Shown one piece after another: positions 1 to 10,234 of a stretch of DNA of 64,000 bases (position 1 is the first letter of the stretch; the number at the start of each line of letters is the position of its first letter). Both the position numbers and the translations under genes were made by a program. The notes below the pieces were generated by a model. The model worked only from the letters and a program-made list of their open reading frames with translations. It was not told the origin of the DNA and made no database searches. The DNA is from Variovorax paradoxus (GTDB lineage: Bacteria; Pseudomonadota; Gammaproteobacteria; Burkholderiales; Burkholderiaceae_C): positions 104,239 through 168,238 of the forward strand of contig NZ_JXQQ01000020.1 in assembly GCF_000834655.1 (NCBI RefSeq). The letters are read 5' to 3'.

Positions 1-1
1 C

Positions 2-1408
2 GCCATCGTTCGCTACAACGTGGTGATCGGCTACGCGCAGAAGGCGCTGCCGCGCGGCAGCTGGGTGCACGAGCGCGTGATGCGCATGCCCACGGCGCCC
101 GAGCTCGACGGGCTGCCCATCGCGACGGTCAAGCCCCCTGCCCTGTCGCCATTGGAGGGCTACACCTTCGAGGGCTACCGCAATGCGGACGGCTCGGTGG
201 GCTCGCGCAACATCCTGGCCATCACGCAGACCGTGCAGTGCGTGGCCGGCGTCACCGAGTTCGCGGTGCAGCGCATCAAGGCCGAGCTGCTGCCGAAGTT
301 TCCCAACGTCGACGACGTGGTGGCGCTGGAACACAGCTACGGCTGCGGCGTTGCCATCGACGCGCCCGACGCGATCATTCCGATCCGCACGCTGCGCAAC
401 ATCAGCCTCAATCCGAATTTCGGCGGCGAGGTGATGGTGGTGAGCCTGGGCTGCGAGAAGCTGCAGCCCGAGCGCCTGCTGCCGCCCGGCACCATTCCGA
501 TCACGGACCAGCGCGGCGAAGGCGCCGCATCCAGTGCGGCCGAGGCGCTCGACGTCGTGTGCCTGCAGGACGACGCGCACGTCGGCTTCATGTCGATGAT
601 CGATTCGGTGATGCGCCAGGCCGAGGTGCACCTCGCGCGGCTGAACGCACGCCGGCGCGAAACCGTGCCCGCGAGCGAACTCGTGGTGGGCGTGCAATGC
701 GGCGGCAGCGATGCCTTTTCCGGTGTGACCGCGAATCCGGCCGTGGGCTTTGCCACCGACCTCCTGGTGCGCGCAGGCGCCACCGTGATGTTCTCGGAAA
801 CCACCGAGGTGCGCGACGGCATCGACCAGCTCACCTCGCGCGCGTCGTCGCCCGAAGTGGCCGAGGCCATGATCCGAGAGATGGCCTGGTACGACGCCTA
901 CCTGCAGAAGGGGCGCGTCGACCGCAGCGCCAACACCACGCCGGGCAACAAGAAGGGCGGGCTCTCGAACATCGTCGAGAAGGCGATGGGCTCGATCGTG
1001 AAATCGGGCTCCGCGCCGATCTCGGGCGTTCTCTCGCCAGGCGAGAAGGTCAGGCAGAAGGGCCTGATCTACGCGGCGACGCCCGCCAGCGATTTCATCT
1101 GCGGCACGCTGCAGCTGGCAGCGGGCATCAACCTGCACATCTTCACGACCGGCCGCGGCACGCCTTACGGCCTGGCCGAAGTGCCGGTCATCAAGGTCGC
1201 CACGCGCAGCGACCTCGCGCGCCGCTGGCACGACCTGATGGACGTGAACGCGGGCCGCATCGCCGACGGCGACGCCACCATCGAGGACGTGGGCTGGGAG
1301 CTGTTCCGGCTGATGCTCGACGTGGCCAGCGGCAAGAAGAAGACCTGGGCGGAGCAATGGAAGCTGCACAACGCACTCGTGCTCTTCAATCCCGCCCCCG
1401 TGACCTGA
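2..1408 (+). CDS. garD: galactarate dehydratase, 5'-truncated by window edge
   Basis: Dehydrates galactarate (mucate) to 5-dehydro-4-deoxyglucarate, the first step of hexarate catabolism; cytoplasmic, iron-dependent UxaA/GarD family. The frame is already open at base 2, so the N-terminal SAF domain is mostly missing; about 468 residues are present against roughly 520 in E. coli GarD. Visible family signatures are [13 protein letters not shown] near the start of the catalytic part, an HSYGCG segment, a [13 protein letters not shown] stretch and a C-terminus ending [13 protein letters not shown], which I recall as typical of GarD rather than altronate dehydratase. It is followed 19 nt later by an SDR gene and then by transport and lactonase genes, consistent with a sugar-acid locus. 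Altronate dehydratase is the alternative. Confidence 0.85.
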   Translation, partial: AIVRYNVVIGYAQKALPRGSWVHERVMRMPTAPELDGLPIATVKPPALSPLEGYTFEGYRNADGSVGSRNILAITQTVQCVAGVTEFAVQRIKAELLPKFPNVDDVVALEHSYGCGVAIDAPDAIIPIRTLRNISLNPNFGGEVMVVSLGCEKLQPERLLPPGTIPITDQRGEGAASSAAEALDVVCLQDDAHVGFMSMIDSVMRQAEVHLARLNARRRETVPASELVVGVQCGGSDAFSGVTANPAVGFATDLLVRAGATVMFSETTEVRDGIDQLTSRASSPEVAEAMIREMAWYDAYLQKGRVDRSANTTPGNKKGGLSNIVEKAMGSIVKSGSAPISGVLSPGEKVRQKGLIYAATPASDFICGTLQLAAGINLHIFTTGRGTPYGLAEVPVIKVATRSDLARRWHDLMDVNAGRIADGDATIEDVGWELFRLMLDVASGKKKTWAEQWKLHNALVLFNPAPVT

Positions 1409-1427
1409 CATCGAAAAGGAAACAACC

Positions 1428-2189
1428 ATGGAAGACCTCAAGGACAAGACCGCCCTCGTGACCGGTGCCAGCACCGGCATCGGCGCCGCGGTGGCCATCG
1501 CCTTCGCCGCGCGCGGCATGCGCGTGGCGGTGCACTACAACAGCTCGGCCGATGCGGCCAACCAGGTCGTCGAGACGATCCGCGCGGCCGGCGGCACCGC
1601 GTTCGCGGTGCAGGCCGACGTGCGCGACACCGGCGCGATCCGCGAGTGCGTGAAGAAGACGCAGGCGGAGTTCGGCCGCATCGACGTGCTGGTGAACAAC
1701 GCGGGCAGCCTGGTCAAGCGCGTGCCGATCGCCGAATTCGACGATGCGCTCTTCGACGAGGTGATGCACATCAACGCGCGCTCGGTGCTCGCGTTCTGCC
1801 GGGAGGTGGTTCCACTGATGCGCACGCAGGGCAGCGGCAACATCATCAACGTGACCTCGGTCGCGGCGCGCACCGGTGGCGGACCGGCCGCATACCTGTA
1901 CGCGGGCTCCAAGGGCTTCGTGAGCACGGCGACGCACGGCCTGGCCAAGGAACTGGTGGGCGACAGGATTCGTGTGAACGCGGTGGCGCCGGGCGTCATC
2001 CAGACGCCGTTTCAAGACCGCTTCTCGACGCCCGCGATGCTGGAGAACTTCAGGGCGAGCATTCCGATGGGCCGCATCGGCGAGCCCGAGGAATGCGTCG
2101 GTGCTTTCCTGTACCTCGCTTCGGAGCAGCTCTCGGGCTATGTGACGGGCCAGGTCATCGAGGTGAATGGCGGGCAGTACATGCCCTGA
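1428..2189 (+). CDS. SDR family NAD(P)-dependent oxidoreductase
   Basis: Classical short-chain dehydrogenase/reductase, 253 residues, the usual length. It shows the nucleotide-binding TGASTGIG motif at about residues 13-20, NNAG near residue 90, the catalytic serine in the NVTSVAA segment and the YAGSK form of Tyr-x3-Lys near residue 160; the C-terminus GQVIEVNGGQYMP is typical. The ATG follows AAGGA with a good spacing. It lies directly behind garD and before a Bug binding protein, so a hydroxy- or keto-sugar-acid substrate is a reasonable inference, but the substrate cannot be read from the sequence. Confidence 0.88.
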   Translation: MEDLKDKTALVTGASTGIGAAVAIAFAARGMRVAVHYNSSADAANQVVETIRAAGGTAFAVQADVRDTGAIRECVKKTQAEFGRIDVLVNNAGSLVKRVPIAEFDDALFDEVMHINARSVLAFCREVVPLMRTQGSGNIINVTSVAARTGGGPAAYLYAGSKGFVSTATHGLAKELVGDRIRVNAVAPGVIQTPFQDRFSTPAMLENFRASIPMGRIGEPEECVGAFLYLASEQLSGYVTGQVIEVNGGQYMP

Positions 2190-2259
2190 CATTTTTGGAG
2201 AGACGCCCTCGCAACAAGGGCGTTCGTGGATCGGATCAACAACGGAGACAAGAGACATC

Positions 2260-3243
2260 ATGAAAAGAAGCACCCTCGTTCGCGGCCTCGCCGCCCTCTC
2301 GGCCACGGCCACGCTCTCGCTCGGCCTCGCCTCGACGGCCGCGGCGCAGGCGGCCAACGACTTTCCGAACCGCAGCATCGAACTGCTGGTGCCCTACCAG
2401 CCGGGCGGCGGCACCGACGGCCTCGCGCGCGCCTTCTCGGAAGCGAGCCGCAAGCACATCTCGCAGAGCATCGTGATCGTCAATCGCCCCGGCGCGGGCG
2501 GCGCCATCGGCTGGACCGAGGTGATCAACGCCAAGCCCGACGGCTACAAGCTCGCGGTGCTCACGGTCGAGCTGCTCACGCTGCCACACCTGGGTCTTGC
2601 AAAGTTCAACTACGACGACTTCCAGCCGATCGCGCAGCTCAACGCCGATCCGGCCGCGATCACCGTGAAGGCCGATGCGCCGTGGAACACCGTCGAGGAG
2701 TTCCTTGCCGCCGCGAAGAAGTCGCCCGAAGGCATCCGCGTGGGCAACTCGGGCAACGGCTCGATCTGGCACCTGGCGGCCGCGGCGCTCGAAGACAAGA
2801 CCGGCACGAAGTTCGGCCACATCCCCTTCCAGGGCGCGGCGCCCGCGGTGCTCGCCCTCCTGGGCGGCCACATCGAAGCGGTGGCGGTCAGCCCTGCCGA
2901 AGTGACGACGCACGTGCAGGGCGGCAAGCTCAAGGTGCTGATGGTGATGGCCGACAAGCGCGTGAAGGGCTTCGAGAAGGTGCCCACCGCCAAGGAGCGC
3001 GGCATCGACCTGTCGATCGGCACCTGGCGCGGCATCGGCGCGCCGAAGAACACGCCGCCCGAAGTGATGGCCAAGCTGCGCGAGATCACCGCCAAGACGG
3101 CGGCCGAGCCGCTCATGCACGAGGTGATGGACAAGCAGAACCTGGGCTACGTCTACACCGACGGCGCCGTGTTCAAGGAGACGCTGGCCAAGGACAACGT
3201 CTACTTCAAGCAGCTGATCACCAAGCTCAACATCAAGCCCTGA
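2260..3243 (+). CDS. Bug-family tripartite tricarboxylate transporter substrate-binding protein
   Basis: Periplasmic solute-binding protein of the TctC/Bug family, 327 residues. I chose the ATG at 2260 because GGAGA lies upstream and because it gives a clean Sec signal peptide (MKRSTLVRG, hydrophobic core, cleavage near AAAQA). The mature part begins with the family pattern NRSIELLVPYQPGGGTDGLAR, the loop that grips the carboxylate of the ligand, and has the later ANIVIVNRPGAGG-like segment. No TctA or TctB membrane genes are nearby, so this is an orphan binding protein. Position behind garD and an SDR suggests an aldarate or other hydroxy-acid ligand; that is inference. Confidence 0.9.
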   Translation: MKRSTLVRGLAALSATATLSLGLASTAAAQAANDFPNRSIELLVPYQPGGGTDGLARAFSEASRKHISQSIVIVNRPGAGGAIGWTEVINAKPDGYKLAVLTVELLTLPHLGLAKFNYDDFQPIAQLNADPAAITVKADAPWNTVEEFLAAAKKSPEGIRVGNSGNGSIWHLAAAALEDKTGTKFGHIPFQGAAPAVLALLGGHIEAVAVSPAEVTTHVQGGKLKVLMVMADKRVKGFEKVPTAKERGIDLSIGTWRGIGAPKNTPPEVMAKLREITAKTAAEPLMHEVMDKQNLGYVYTDGAVFKETLAKDNVYFKQLITKLNIKP

Positions 3244-3253
3244 GTCCGCGGCC

Positions 3254-4318
3254 ATGAAAAAAACCATCGCATCGCTGCTGTGGCTGGGCCTGGCCGGCCA
3301 CGCATGCGCCGCGACCTGGGTCTATGTGTCGAACGCGGACAGCCAGGAGATCTCGGTGCTGGCGCTGGACCGCGAAAAGGGCACGCTCGCGCCGGTGCAG
3401 ACGCTCAACGTCGGTGGCACGGTGATGCCGATGGCGGTGAGCCACGACAAGCGGGTGCTGTACGCCGCGCTGCGCTCGCAGCCGTTTCGCGTGGCGTCGA
3501 TCTCGATCGACGCCGCCACCGGCCGGCTGCAGAAGCTCGGCGAGGCGCCGCTGGCCGACAGCATGGCCAACATCGACATCGACGCGAGCGGCAAGTGGCT
3601 CTTCGCGGCCTCCTACCAGGGCGGCAAGATCTCGGTGAATGCCATCGGCAAGGATGGCGCGGTCGGTGCCATCCAGCAGCTGGTGCCAACGGGGCCCAAC
3701 GCGCACGCGATCCATGCGGATGCGGCCAACCGCTTCGTGCTCGCAACCAGCCTGGGCGGCGACAACGTCTCCAGCTGGCGCTTCGACGCCGACAAGGGCC
3801 TGCTGTCGCCGAACGATCCGCCACTGACCACCACAGCGGCGAAAGCCGGGCCGCGCCACTTCGTCTGGGACAAGGCGCAGCGCCACGTCTACCTGCTCGA
3901 CGAGCTCGATGCGGCGCTGCACGTGTTCGACTGGGATGCCGCGCGCGGCACGCTGAAGCTCGTGCAGAGCACGACCACGCTGCCTACAGGATTCAGCGGC
4001 AAGCCCTGGGCCGCGGACCTGCATCTCACGCCCGACGGGCGCTACCTGTACGCATCGGAGCGCACGTCGAGCACGCTGTCGGCATTCCGTGTCGATGCGG
4101 CCTCCGGGCAGCTGCAACCGCTCGGCCAGACGCCGACCGAGAAGGGTCCGCGCGGCTTCGCGATCGATCCGGCCGGGCGCTACCTGATCGCCGCGGGGCA
4201 GGAGTCGCACAGCGTCGCGCTCTACGCCATCGACGCCGCGACGGGCGCGCTCGGCAGGCCCGAGCGCCTTGCCGTGGGCAAGAACCCGAACTGGATCGAG
4301 ATCGTCGAGTTGCCCTGA
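3254..4318 (+). CDS. periplasmic lactonase family beta-propeller protein
   Basis: Seven-bladed beta-propeller of the 6-phosphogluconolactonase/carboxy-cis,cis-muconate lactonizing type (Lactonase family), 354 residues. The first 19 residues form a signal peptide ending AGHACA, so the protein is exported, unlike cytoplasmic Pgl. Repeated blade signatures of the type PDGRYLYASER and SGKWLFAASY occur at 40-60 residue intervals, with TEKGPRGFAIDPAGRYL near the end. It starts 10 nt after the upstream Bug gene and is probably co-transcribed with it. A periplasmic lactonase next to an aldarate dehydratase could open sugar-acid lactones before uptake; that role is inferred. Confidence 0.82.
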   Translation: MKKTIASLLWLGLAGHACAATWVYVSNADSQEISVLALDREKGTLAPVQTLNVGGTVMPMAVSHDKRVLYAALRSQPFRVASISIDAATGRLQKLGEAPLADSMANIDIDASGKWLFAASYQGGKISVNAIGKDGAVGAIQQLVPTGPNAHAIHADAANRFVLATSLGGDNVSSWRFDADKGLLSPNDPPLTTTAAKAGPRHFVWDKAQRHVYLLDELDAALHVFDWDAARGTLKLVQSTTTLPTGFSGKPWAADLHLTPDGRYLYASERTSSTLSAFRVDAASGQLQPLGQTPTEKGPRGFAIDPAGRYLIAAGQESHSVALYAIDAATGALGRPERLAVGKNPNWIEIVELP

Positions 4319-4372
4319 GCGGCCGGCATCCATCGCATTCCACCGACTTTCAACAAACCGGAGACAGACGCC

Positions 4373-5371
4373 ATGACCATGCAACGCCGCACGCTCATTC
4401 GAACCACCCTGGCCGCCTCGCTCGCGACGGCACTGCCCGCGTTCGCGCAGGGCGGCAACACCTGGCCCACGGGCAAGGCCATCACCTATCTCGTGCCCTT
4501 TCCTGCGGGCGGCACCACCGACGTGCTGGGCCGGCTGATCGGGCAGAAGCTGGGCACCGTGCTCGGCACGAGCGTGATCATCGACAACAAGGGCGGTGCC
4601 GGCGGCAGCGTGGGCTCGGAGGTCGGCGCGCGCGCAGCGCCCGACGGCTTCACGCTGGTGGGCGGCACGATCAGCTCGCACGCGATCAACGTGAGCCTGT
4701 ACCCCAAGATCGGCTACGACCCGCAGAAGTCGTTCGCGCCGGTCACGCTGATCGGCACCAACCCTGTGGTGCTGGTGGTGAACCAGGCGAGCCCCTACAA
4801 GACGCTCAAGGACGTGCTGGATGCGAGCAAGGCCAAGTCGGGCGGGCTCTCGTCGGCATCGGCCGGCACGGGCACCTCGCAGCACCTGGCGCTGGAGCTG
4901 CTGGCGTTCAAGTCGGGCGTGAAGTTCACGCACATCCCGTACAAGGGCAGCGGCCCGGCGATCCAGGACGTGATCGGCGGCCAGGTCGACATGATGTTCG
5001 ACACCACGGTGGTCGCAGGCCCGCACATCCAGAGCGGCAAGCTGCGCGCCATTGCCGTGACCTCGTCCAAGCGCCTGGCCTCGATGCCCGACGTGCCGAC
5101 GGTGGCCGAGTCGGGCATCGCGGGGCTGAAGGATTTCGAGGTGGTGTCCTGGCAGGCGATCTTCGTGCCCGCGGGCACGCCGGCGCCGGTCGTGGAGCGG
5201 CTGCACACCGAGATCCGCAAGATCCTCGCGACGCCGGAGATGCAGGACAAGCTCAAGGGCTTCGGCATGGAGCCCACCGACCTGACGACCGCGCAGATCG
5301 CGGCGTTCCAGAAGGGCGAAGTGGAGAAGTGGGCCGCGGTGATCAAGGCAGCGAATATCAAGGCGGAGTAA
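4373..5371 (+). CDS. Bug-family tripartite tricarboxylate transporter substrate-binding protein
   Basis: Second orphan TctC/Bug periplasmic binding protein of the locus, 332 residues. Signal peptide MTMQRRTLIRTTLAASLATALPAFA with a twin arginine, so Tat export is possible; cleavage is likely after AFA. The ligand loop reads AITYLVPFPAGGTTDVLGR and is followed by VIIDNKGGAGGSVGS. GGAGA precedes the ATG; an in-frame ATG two codons later is a possible alternative start. No membrane components are adjacent. The two Bug genes are only about 35 percent alike by eye, so they are not a recent tandem duplication. Confidence 0.9.
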   Translation: MTMQRRTLIRTTLAASLATALPAFAQGGNTWPTGKAITYLVPFPAGGTTDVLGRLIGQKLGTVLGTSVIIDNKGGAGGSVGSEVGARAAPDGFTLVGGTISSHAINVSLYPKIGYDPQKSFAPVTLIGTNPVVLVVNQASPYKTLKDVLDASKAKSGGLSSASAGTGTSQHLALELLAFKSGVKFTHIPYKGSGPAIQDVIGGQVDMMFDTTVVAGPHIQSGKLRAIAVTSSKRLASMPDVPTVAESGIAGLKDFEVVSWQAIFVPAGTPAPVVERLHTEIRKILATPEMQDKLKGFGMEPTDLTTAQIAAFQKGEVEKWAAVIKAANIKAE

Positions 5372-5408
5372 TTCGCCGCTGCATCTTCGCACTCGCAAAA
5401 CCGAGGGA

Positions 5409-5447
5409 AGCCTCCTACGCTCCTCAGCGGAGGCGCTTTATAGAATG
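5409..5447 (+). promoter_or_regulatory. small hairpin and possible -10 element before psd
   Basis: GCCTCC and GGAGGC form 6-bp arms about 13 nt apart just downstream of the Bug gene, followed at once by TTTATAGAATGC, whose TATAGA resembles a -10 box. The hairpin may end the upstream transcript or hide GGAGG, which would otherwise serve the ATG at 5445. No convincing -35 was found. Confidence 0.3.
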
Positions 5448-5480
5448 CCCCTCCGATCCGCATTCGAGGCTTCCCCCAAC

Positions 5481-6332
5481 GTGTCCGACCGCTCCGCAGT
5501 TCTGCCCCAATACCTGTTTCCCAAACAGGCCCTGACCAATTTCGCTGGCTGGGTCGCGGGGAAGGAACGCGGCGCCGTCACGACATGGATCATTCGCCGC
5601 TTCGTCGCCAAGTACGGCGTGGACATGGGCGAGGCGCTCGAGTCGGACATCGAGCACTACAAAAGCTTTAACCAGTTCTTCACGCGCGCGCTCAAGCCCG
5701 GCATGCGCCCGCTCGCGCAGGCCGACCTGGTGTGCCCCGTGGATGGCGCGATCAGCCAGTTCGGCGCGATCGAAGGCGACCAGATCTTCCAGGCCAAGGG
5801 CCACAACTACACGACCACCGCGCTGGTCGGCGGCGACGCGGCGCTCGCCGCGAAGTTCGCGCACGGCAGCTTCGCCACGCTCTACCTGAGCCCCAAGGAT
5901 TACCACCGCATCCACATGCCGTGCGACGGGCGCCTGGTGCGCATGATCCACGTGCCCGGCGACCTCTTCTCGGTGAACCCGACCACCGCGCGCGGCGTGC
6001 CGGGGCTCTTCGCGCGCAACGAGCGCGTGGTGTGCGTCTTCGAATCGGCGCGCGGCCCCTTCGTGCTGGTGCTGGTGGGCGCCACCATCGTCGGCAGCAT
6101 GGCCACCGTGTGGCACGGCGTGGTCAATCCGCCGCGCGTGGGCGAGTTGCGCGAGTGGCACTACAACGACCAGCAGATCGACATCAAGAAGGGCGACGAG
6201 ATGGGCCGCTTCTTGCTCGGCTCCACCGTCGTCATGCTGTTCCCGGCGCCCGCGCTGGCGTTCAACCCCGACTGGTCGCCCACCCGCGCGATCCGTCTGG
6301 GCGAAGCCATGGCCGACTACACGAATTTGTGA
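5481..6332 (+). CDS. psd: phosphatidylserine decarboxylase
   Basis: Makes phosphatidylethanolamine from phosphatidylserine at the inner membrane; a pyruvoyl enzyme that cleaves itself. The self-processing motif LGST lies near residue 248 of the 283-residue form, leaving an alpha chain of about 36 residues, as expected. Other family marks are the FNQFFTR segment near residue 58, the PVDGAISQ stretch and YHRIHMPCDG. I prefer the GTG at 5481, which has GAGG 11 nt upstream and gives the usual N-terminus (VLPQYLFPKQALT); an in-frame ATG at 5445 would add 12 residues without family similarity and overlaps a possible -10 box. Identification is firm, start is not. Confidence 0.92.
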   Translation: MSDRSAVLPQYLFPKQALTNFAGWVAGKERGAVTTWIIRRFVAKYGVDMGEALESDIEHYKSFNQFFTRALKPGMRPLAQADLVCPVDGAISQFGAIEGDQIFQAKGHNYTTTALVGGDAALAAKFAHGSFATLYLSPKDYHRIHMPCDGRLVRMIHVPGDLFSVNPTTARGVPGLFARNERVVCVFESARGPFVLVLVGATIVGSMATVWHGVVNPPRVGELREWHYNDQQIDIKKGDEMGRFLLGSTVVMLFPAPALAFNPDWSPTRAIRLGEAMADYTNL

Positions 6333-6369
6333 GGCTTTGTCTCACAACCCGCATGCAGCTTGCCCTTAC

Positions 6370-6410
6370 AGCTATAAAACTAGTAGCATCCACATCGTTT
6401 GCGCTATAGT
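6370..6410. repeat. extragenic palindrome-like element and putative -10
   Basis: AGCTATAAAACTAGTAGC contains GCTA and TAGC arms around an AT-rich core. I recall short elements of this type between genes in Comamonadaceae, but this is the only copy I noticed here. TATAGT at 6405-6410 is a plausible -10 for the downstream regulator; no good -35 is visible. Confidence 0.3.
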
Positions 6411-6511
6411 CGCCGGCCGGCAGGACGGTCCATAACCAATCACAAACAAGAGCGCGCGGCATCGGCCACCCACAGGCCCGCGGCCCGCCCAGCTTCGAGG
6501 AGATGATGTCG

Positions 6512-6928
6512 ATGAGTACCAAGGAAAATGCAGCCGTCAGCCAGTTGCTCGCACTGCTCGAAGCCCGCTATGCACTGCGTGTGCTCTGGGCCCTTCGCGA
6601 CGGACATGCCCAGACCTTCCGCCTGCTGCAGGACAGCGTGGGCGGCATCACTCCCAACACCCTGAACACCCGCATCAAGGAACTGCGCGAAGCCGGCATC
6701 GTGAGCCACGGCAGCGACGGTTATTGCCTCACCCTCAGCGGGCAGGACCTGCTCAAGCGGCTGTCCGACCTGCAGGCCTTTGCTGGCAAATGGCAGCTGG
6801 GCCAGCTCAAGAAGGCGGCCGCGCCGGCTGCCCCCGCGGCCAGTGCGCCGGCCGTGCCCGTCGCGCCTCAGGCGCCCTCTTCGCCGCCTCCCCCGCCCCC
6901 TGCGCCGCCCACCGATACGACGAACTGA
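6512..6928 (+). CDS. HxlR-like winged-helix transcriptional regulator
   Basis: Small DNA-binding protein, 138 residues. Residues 8-85 form a winged helix resembling the HxlR family: LEARYALRVLWALRDG, then GGITPNTLNTRIKELREAGIV, the usual recognition-helix region. The N-terminal cysteine of many redox-sensing HxlR proteins is absent. The last 40 residues are almost only Ala and Pro, with a run of Pro, probably a disordered tail. The ATG at 6512 sits 9 nt behind GAGGAG; in-frame ATGs at 6503 and 6506 are too close to it. It lies between psd and an FKBP gene with no clear target. The regulatory role is inferred from the fold only. Confidence 0.72.
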   Translation: MSTKENAAVSQLLALLEARYALRVLWALRDGHAQTFRLLQDSVGGITPNTLNTRIKELREAGIVSHGSDGYCLTLSGQDLLKRLSDLQAFAGKWQLGQLKKAAAPAAPAASAPAVPVAPQAPSSPPPPPPAPPTDTTN

Positions 6929-7006
6929 GCAGGCCGACATCGGGCATCGGTAAACTTCGCGCCTTCGATCCGATTCACCATTCATCGACGCAAGGAGCGT
7001 TTTCCC

Positions 7007-7357
7007 ATGCCTACCACCCCCTCCGGCCTCCAGTACGAAGACACCGAAGTCGGCACCGGCCCCGAAGCCAAGGCTGGCCAGCACGTGCATGTGCACTACA
7101 CCGGCTGGCTCTACAACGACGGCGTGCAAGGCGCCAAGTTCGATTCGAGCCGCGACCGCAACGACCCTTTCGCCTTCTCGCTGGGTGCAGGCCAGGTCAT
7201 CAAGGGCTGGGACGAAGGCGTCGCCGGCATGAAGATCGGCGGCAAGCGCACGCTGATCATTCCGGCATCGCTGGGCTATGGCGCCCGCGGCGCTGGCGGT
7301 GTCATTCCCCCGAACGCTACCCTCAAGTTCGACGTCGAGCTGCTCGACGCGCACTGA
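7007..7357 (+). CDS. FKBP-type peptidyl-prolyl cis-trans isomerase
   Basis: Minimal one-domain FKBP, 116 residues, no signal peptide, so a cytoplasmic proline isomerase. The active-site residues of the family are readable: VHYTGWLYNDG, FDSSRDRNDPFAFSLGAGQVIKGWDEGVAGM and the C-terminal IPASLGYGARGAGGVIPPNATLKFDVELL. AAGGAG lies 10 nt before the ATG. TAAACT at 6951-6956 may be its -10 box. The gene ends just before a strong terminator, so it is likely a single-gene unit between the HxlR-like regulator and the heat-shock operon. Confidence 0.95.
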   Translation: MPTTPSGLQYEDTEVGTGPEAKAGQHVHVHYTGWLYNDGVQGAKFDSSRDRNDPFAFSLGAGQVIKGWDEGVAGMKIGGKRTLIIPASLGYGARGAGGVIPPNATLKFDVELLDAH

Positions 7358-7384
7358 TCGCTCCCGAGCCAAGTCTTGGCGCAC

Positions 7385-7407
7385 AGGCCCGATTTCGGGC
7401 CTTTTTC
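7385..7407 (+). terminator. Rho-independent terminator after the FKBP gene
   Basis: Perfect 7-bp arms AGGCCCG and CGGGCCT around a 4-nt loop, followed directly by TTTTT. It separates the FKBP gene from the grpE promoter 35 nt further on. Confidence 0.9.
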
Positions 7408-7441
7408 ATGCCCACGCGGCCCCTTTTTCCGCATTTTTTCG

Positions 7442-7469
7442 CTTGAAATGCCCCCAGCCAGCCCCAAGT
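7442..7469 (+). promoter_or_regulatory. sigma-32-type heat-shock promoter of grpE
   Basis: CTTGAAA at 7442-7448, a 13-nt spacer, then CCCCAAGT at 7462-7469; the E. coli RpoH consensus is CTTGAAA-N13-17-CCCCATNT. It lies 44 nt before the grpE start, and the -10 box is embedded in a dyad CCAGCCA...TGGCTGG (7454-7460 and 7469-7475). Position, spacing and gene function agree. Confidence 0.85.
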
Positions 7470-7513
7470 GGCTGGCTATCGTTTGTTTTCCGGCGCACGC
7501 CGTTCTTTGAAAA

Positions 7514-8080
7514 ATGTCTGACCCGCAACAATCCGCACAGAATTCGCAAATGCTGCAAGGCGAGCCCAGTCCCGAAGAACTGGAGGCCGCGCAGGCCGCC
7601 AACGAAGCCGACGCTCTGGCCGCGGCGCAAGGCGAGCTCGCAGCGCTGCAGGCCAAGAACGCCGAATTGGCCGATCAATACCTGCGCGCCCAGGCCGACG
7701 TTCAAAACGCCCGCCGCCGCGCCGACGACGAAATCACCAAGGCCCGCAAATTCGCGGTCGAGGCCTTTGCCGAGAGCCTGCTGCCGGTGACCGACAGCCT
7801 GGAAGCGGGCCTGGCCATCAAGGACGCCACGCCGGAGCAGATCCGCGAAGGTGCCGAAGCCACGCTGCGGCAACTCAAGAGCGCGCTCGAGCGCAACAAG
7901 GTGATCGAAGTGGCCCCGGCCGCCGGCGCCAGATTCGATCCGCACCAGCACCAGGCCATCTCGGTGGTGCCCGCGCCCGAACAGGAACCCAACACCGTGG
8001 TGAGCGTGCTCCAGAAGGGCTACACCATCAACGAGCGCGTGCTGCGCCCGGCGCTGGTCACCGTCAGCGCACCGAAGTAA
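7514..8080 (+). CDS. grpE: nucleotide exchange factor GrpE
   Basis: Co-chaperone that releases ADP from DnaK; cytoplasmic dimer. The 188-residue product has an acidic, glutamine-rich N-terminus, a long coiled coil (about residues 20-95, [22 protein letters not shown] onward) and the C-terminal beta domain with the family motif [12 protein letters not shown] and [16 protein letters not shown]. It heads grpE-dnaK-dnaJ, all in the same direction. There is no strong Shine-Dalgarno before the ATG, only TTTGAAAA. A sigma-32-type promoter precedes it. Confidence 0.97.
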   Translation: MSDPQQSAQNSQMLQGEPSPEELEAAQAANEADALAAAQGELAALQAKNAELADQYLRAQADVQNARRRADDEITKARKFAVEAFAESLLPVTDSLEAGLAIKDATPEQIREGAEATLRQLKSALERNKVIEVAPAAGARFDPHQHQAISVVPAPEQEPNTVVSVLQKGYTINERVLRPALVTVSAPK

Positions 8081-8120
8081 TCAGCACACAAGATTCCCAC
8101 AGGAAATCCCCGCTCCGTCC

Positions 8121-8148
8121 CTTGAATCGAGCTGGGTTATCCACAAGT
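8121..8148 (+). promoter_or_regulatory. sigma-32-type heat-shock promoter of dnaK
   Basis: CTTGAAT at 8121-8127, a 13-nt spacer, and CCACAAGT at 8141-8148, 40 nt before the dnaK start. Both boxes and the spacer length match the grpE promoter almost exactly, differing at one base in each box, so dnaK probably has its own heat-shock start in addition to read-through from grpE. Confidence 0.75.
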
Positions 8149-8188
8149 TCATAACAACATATTTTTCAGGCTTTCAGGAGTAAAGAAC

Positions 8189-10126
<1,938 letters not shown>

Positions 10127-10143
10127 TCCGCAGCCGCTTGACC

Positions 10144-10180
10144 AAGGCTGGATCACCCTGCGGGGTGCTCCAGCCTTTCT
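10144..10180 (+). terminator. hairpin terminator or attenuator between dnaK and dnaJ
   Basis: Perfect 9-bp arms AAGGCTGGA and TCCAGCCTT enclose a smaller CCC/GGG stem; TTTCT follows. It lies 17 nt after dnaK and 55 nt before dnaJ, so it probably reduces read-through and makes dnaJ less abundant than dnaK. Confidence 0.75.
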
Positions 10181-10234
10181 CGCTTCAAGTCACCCGAGTT
10201 CCCGCTGTCTCCCGAGCCCCCTGATCGACCTGCC

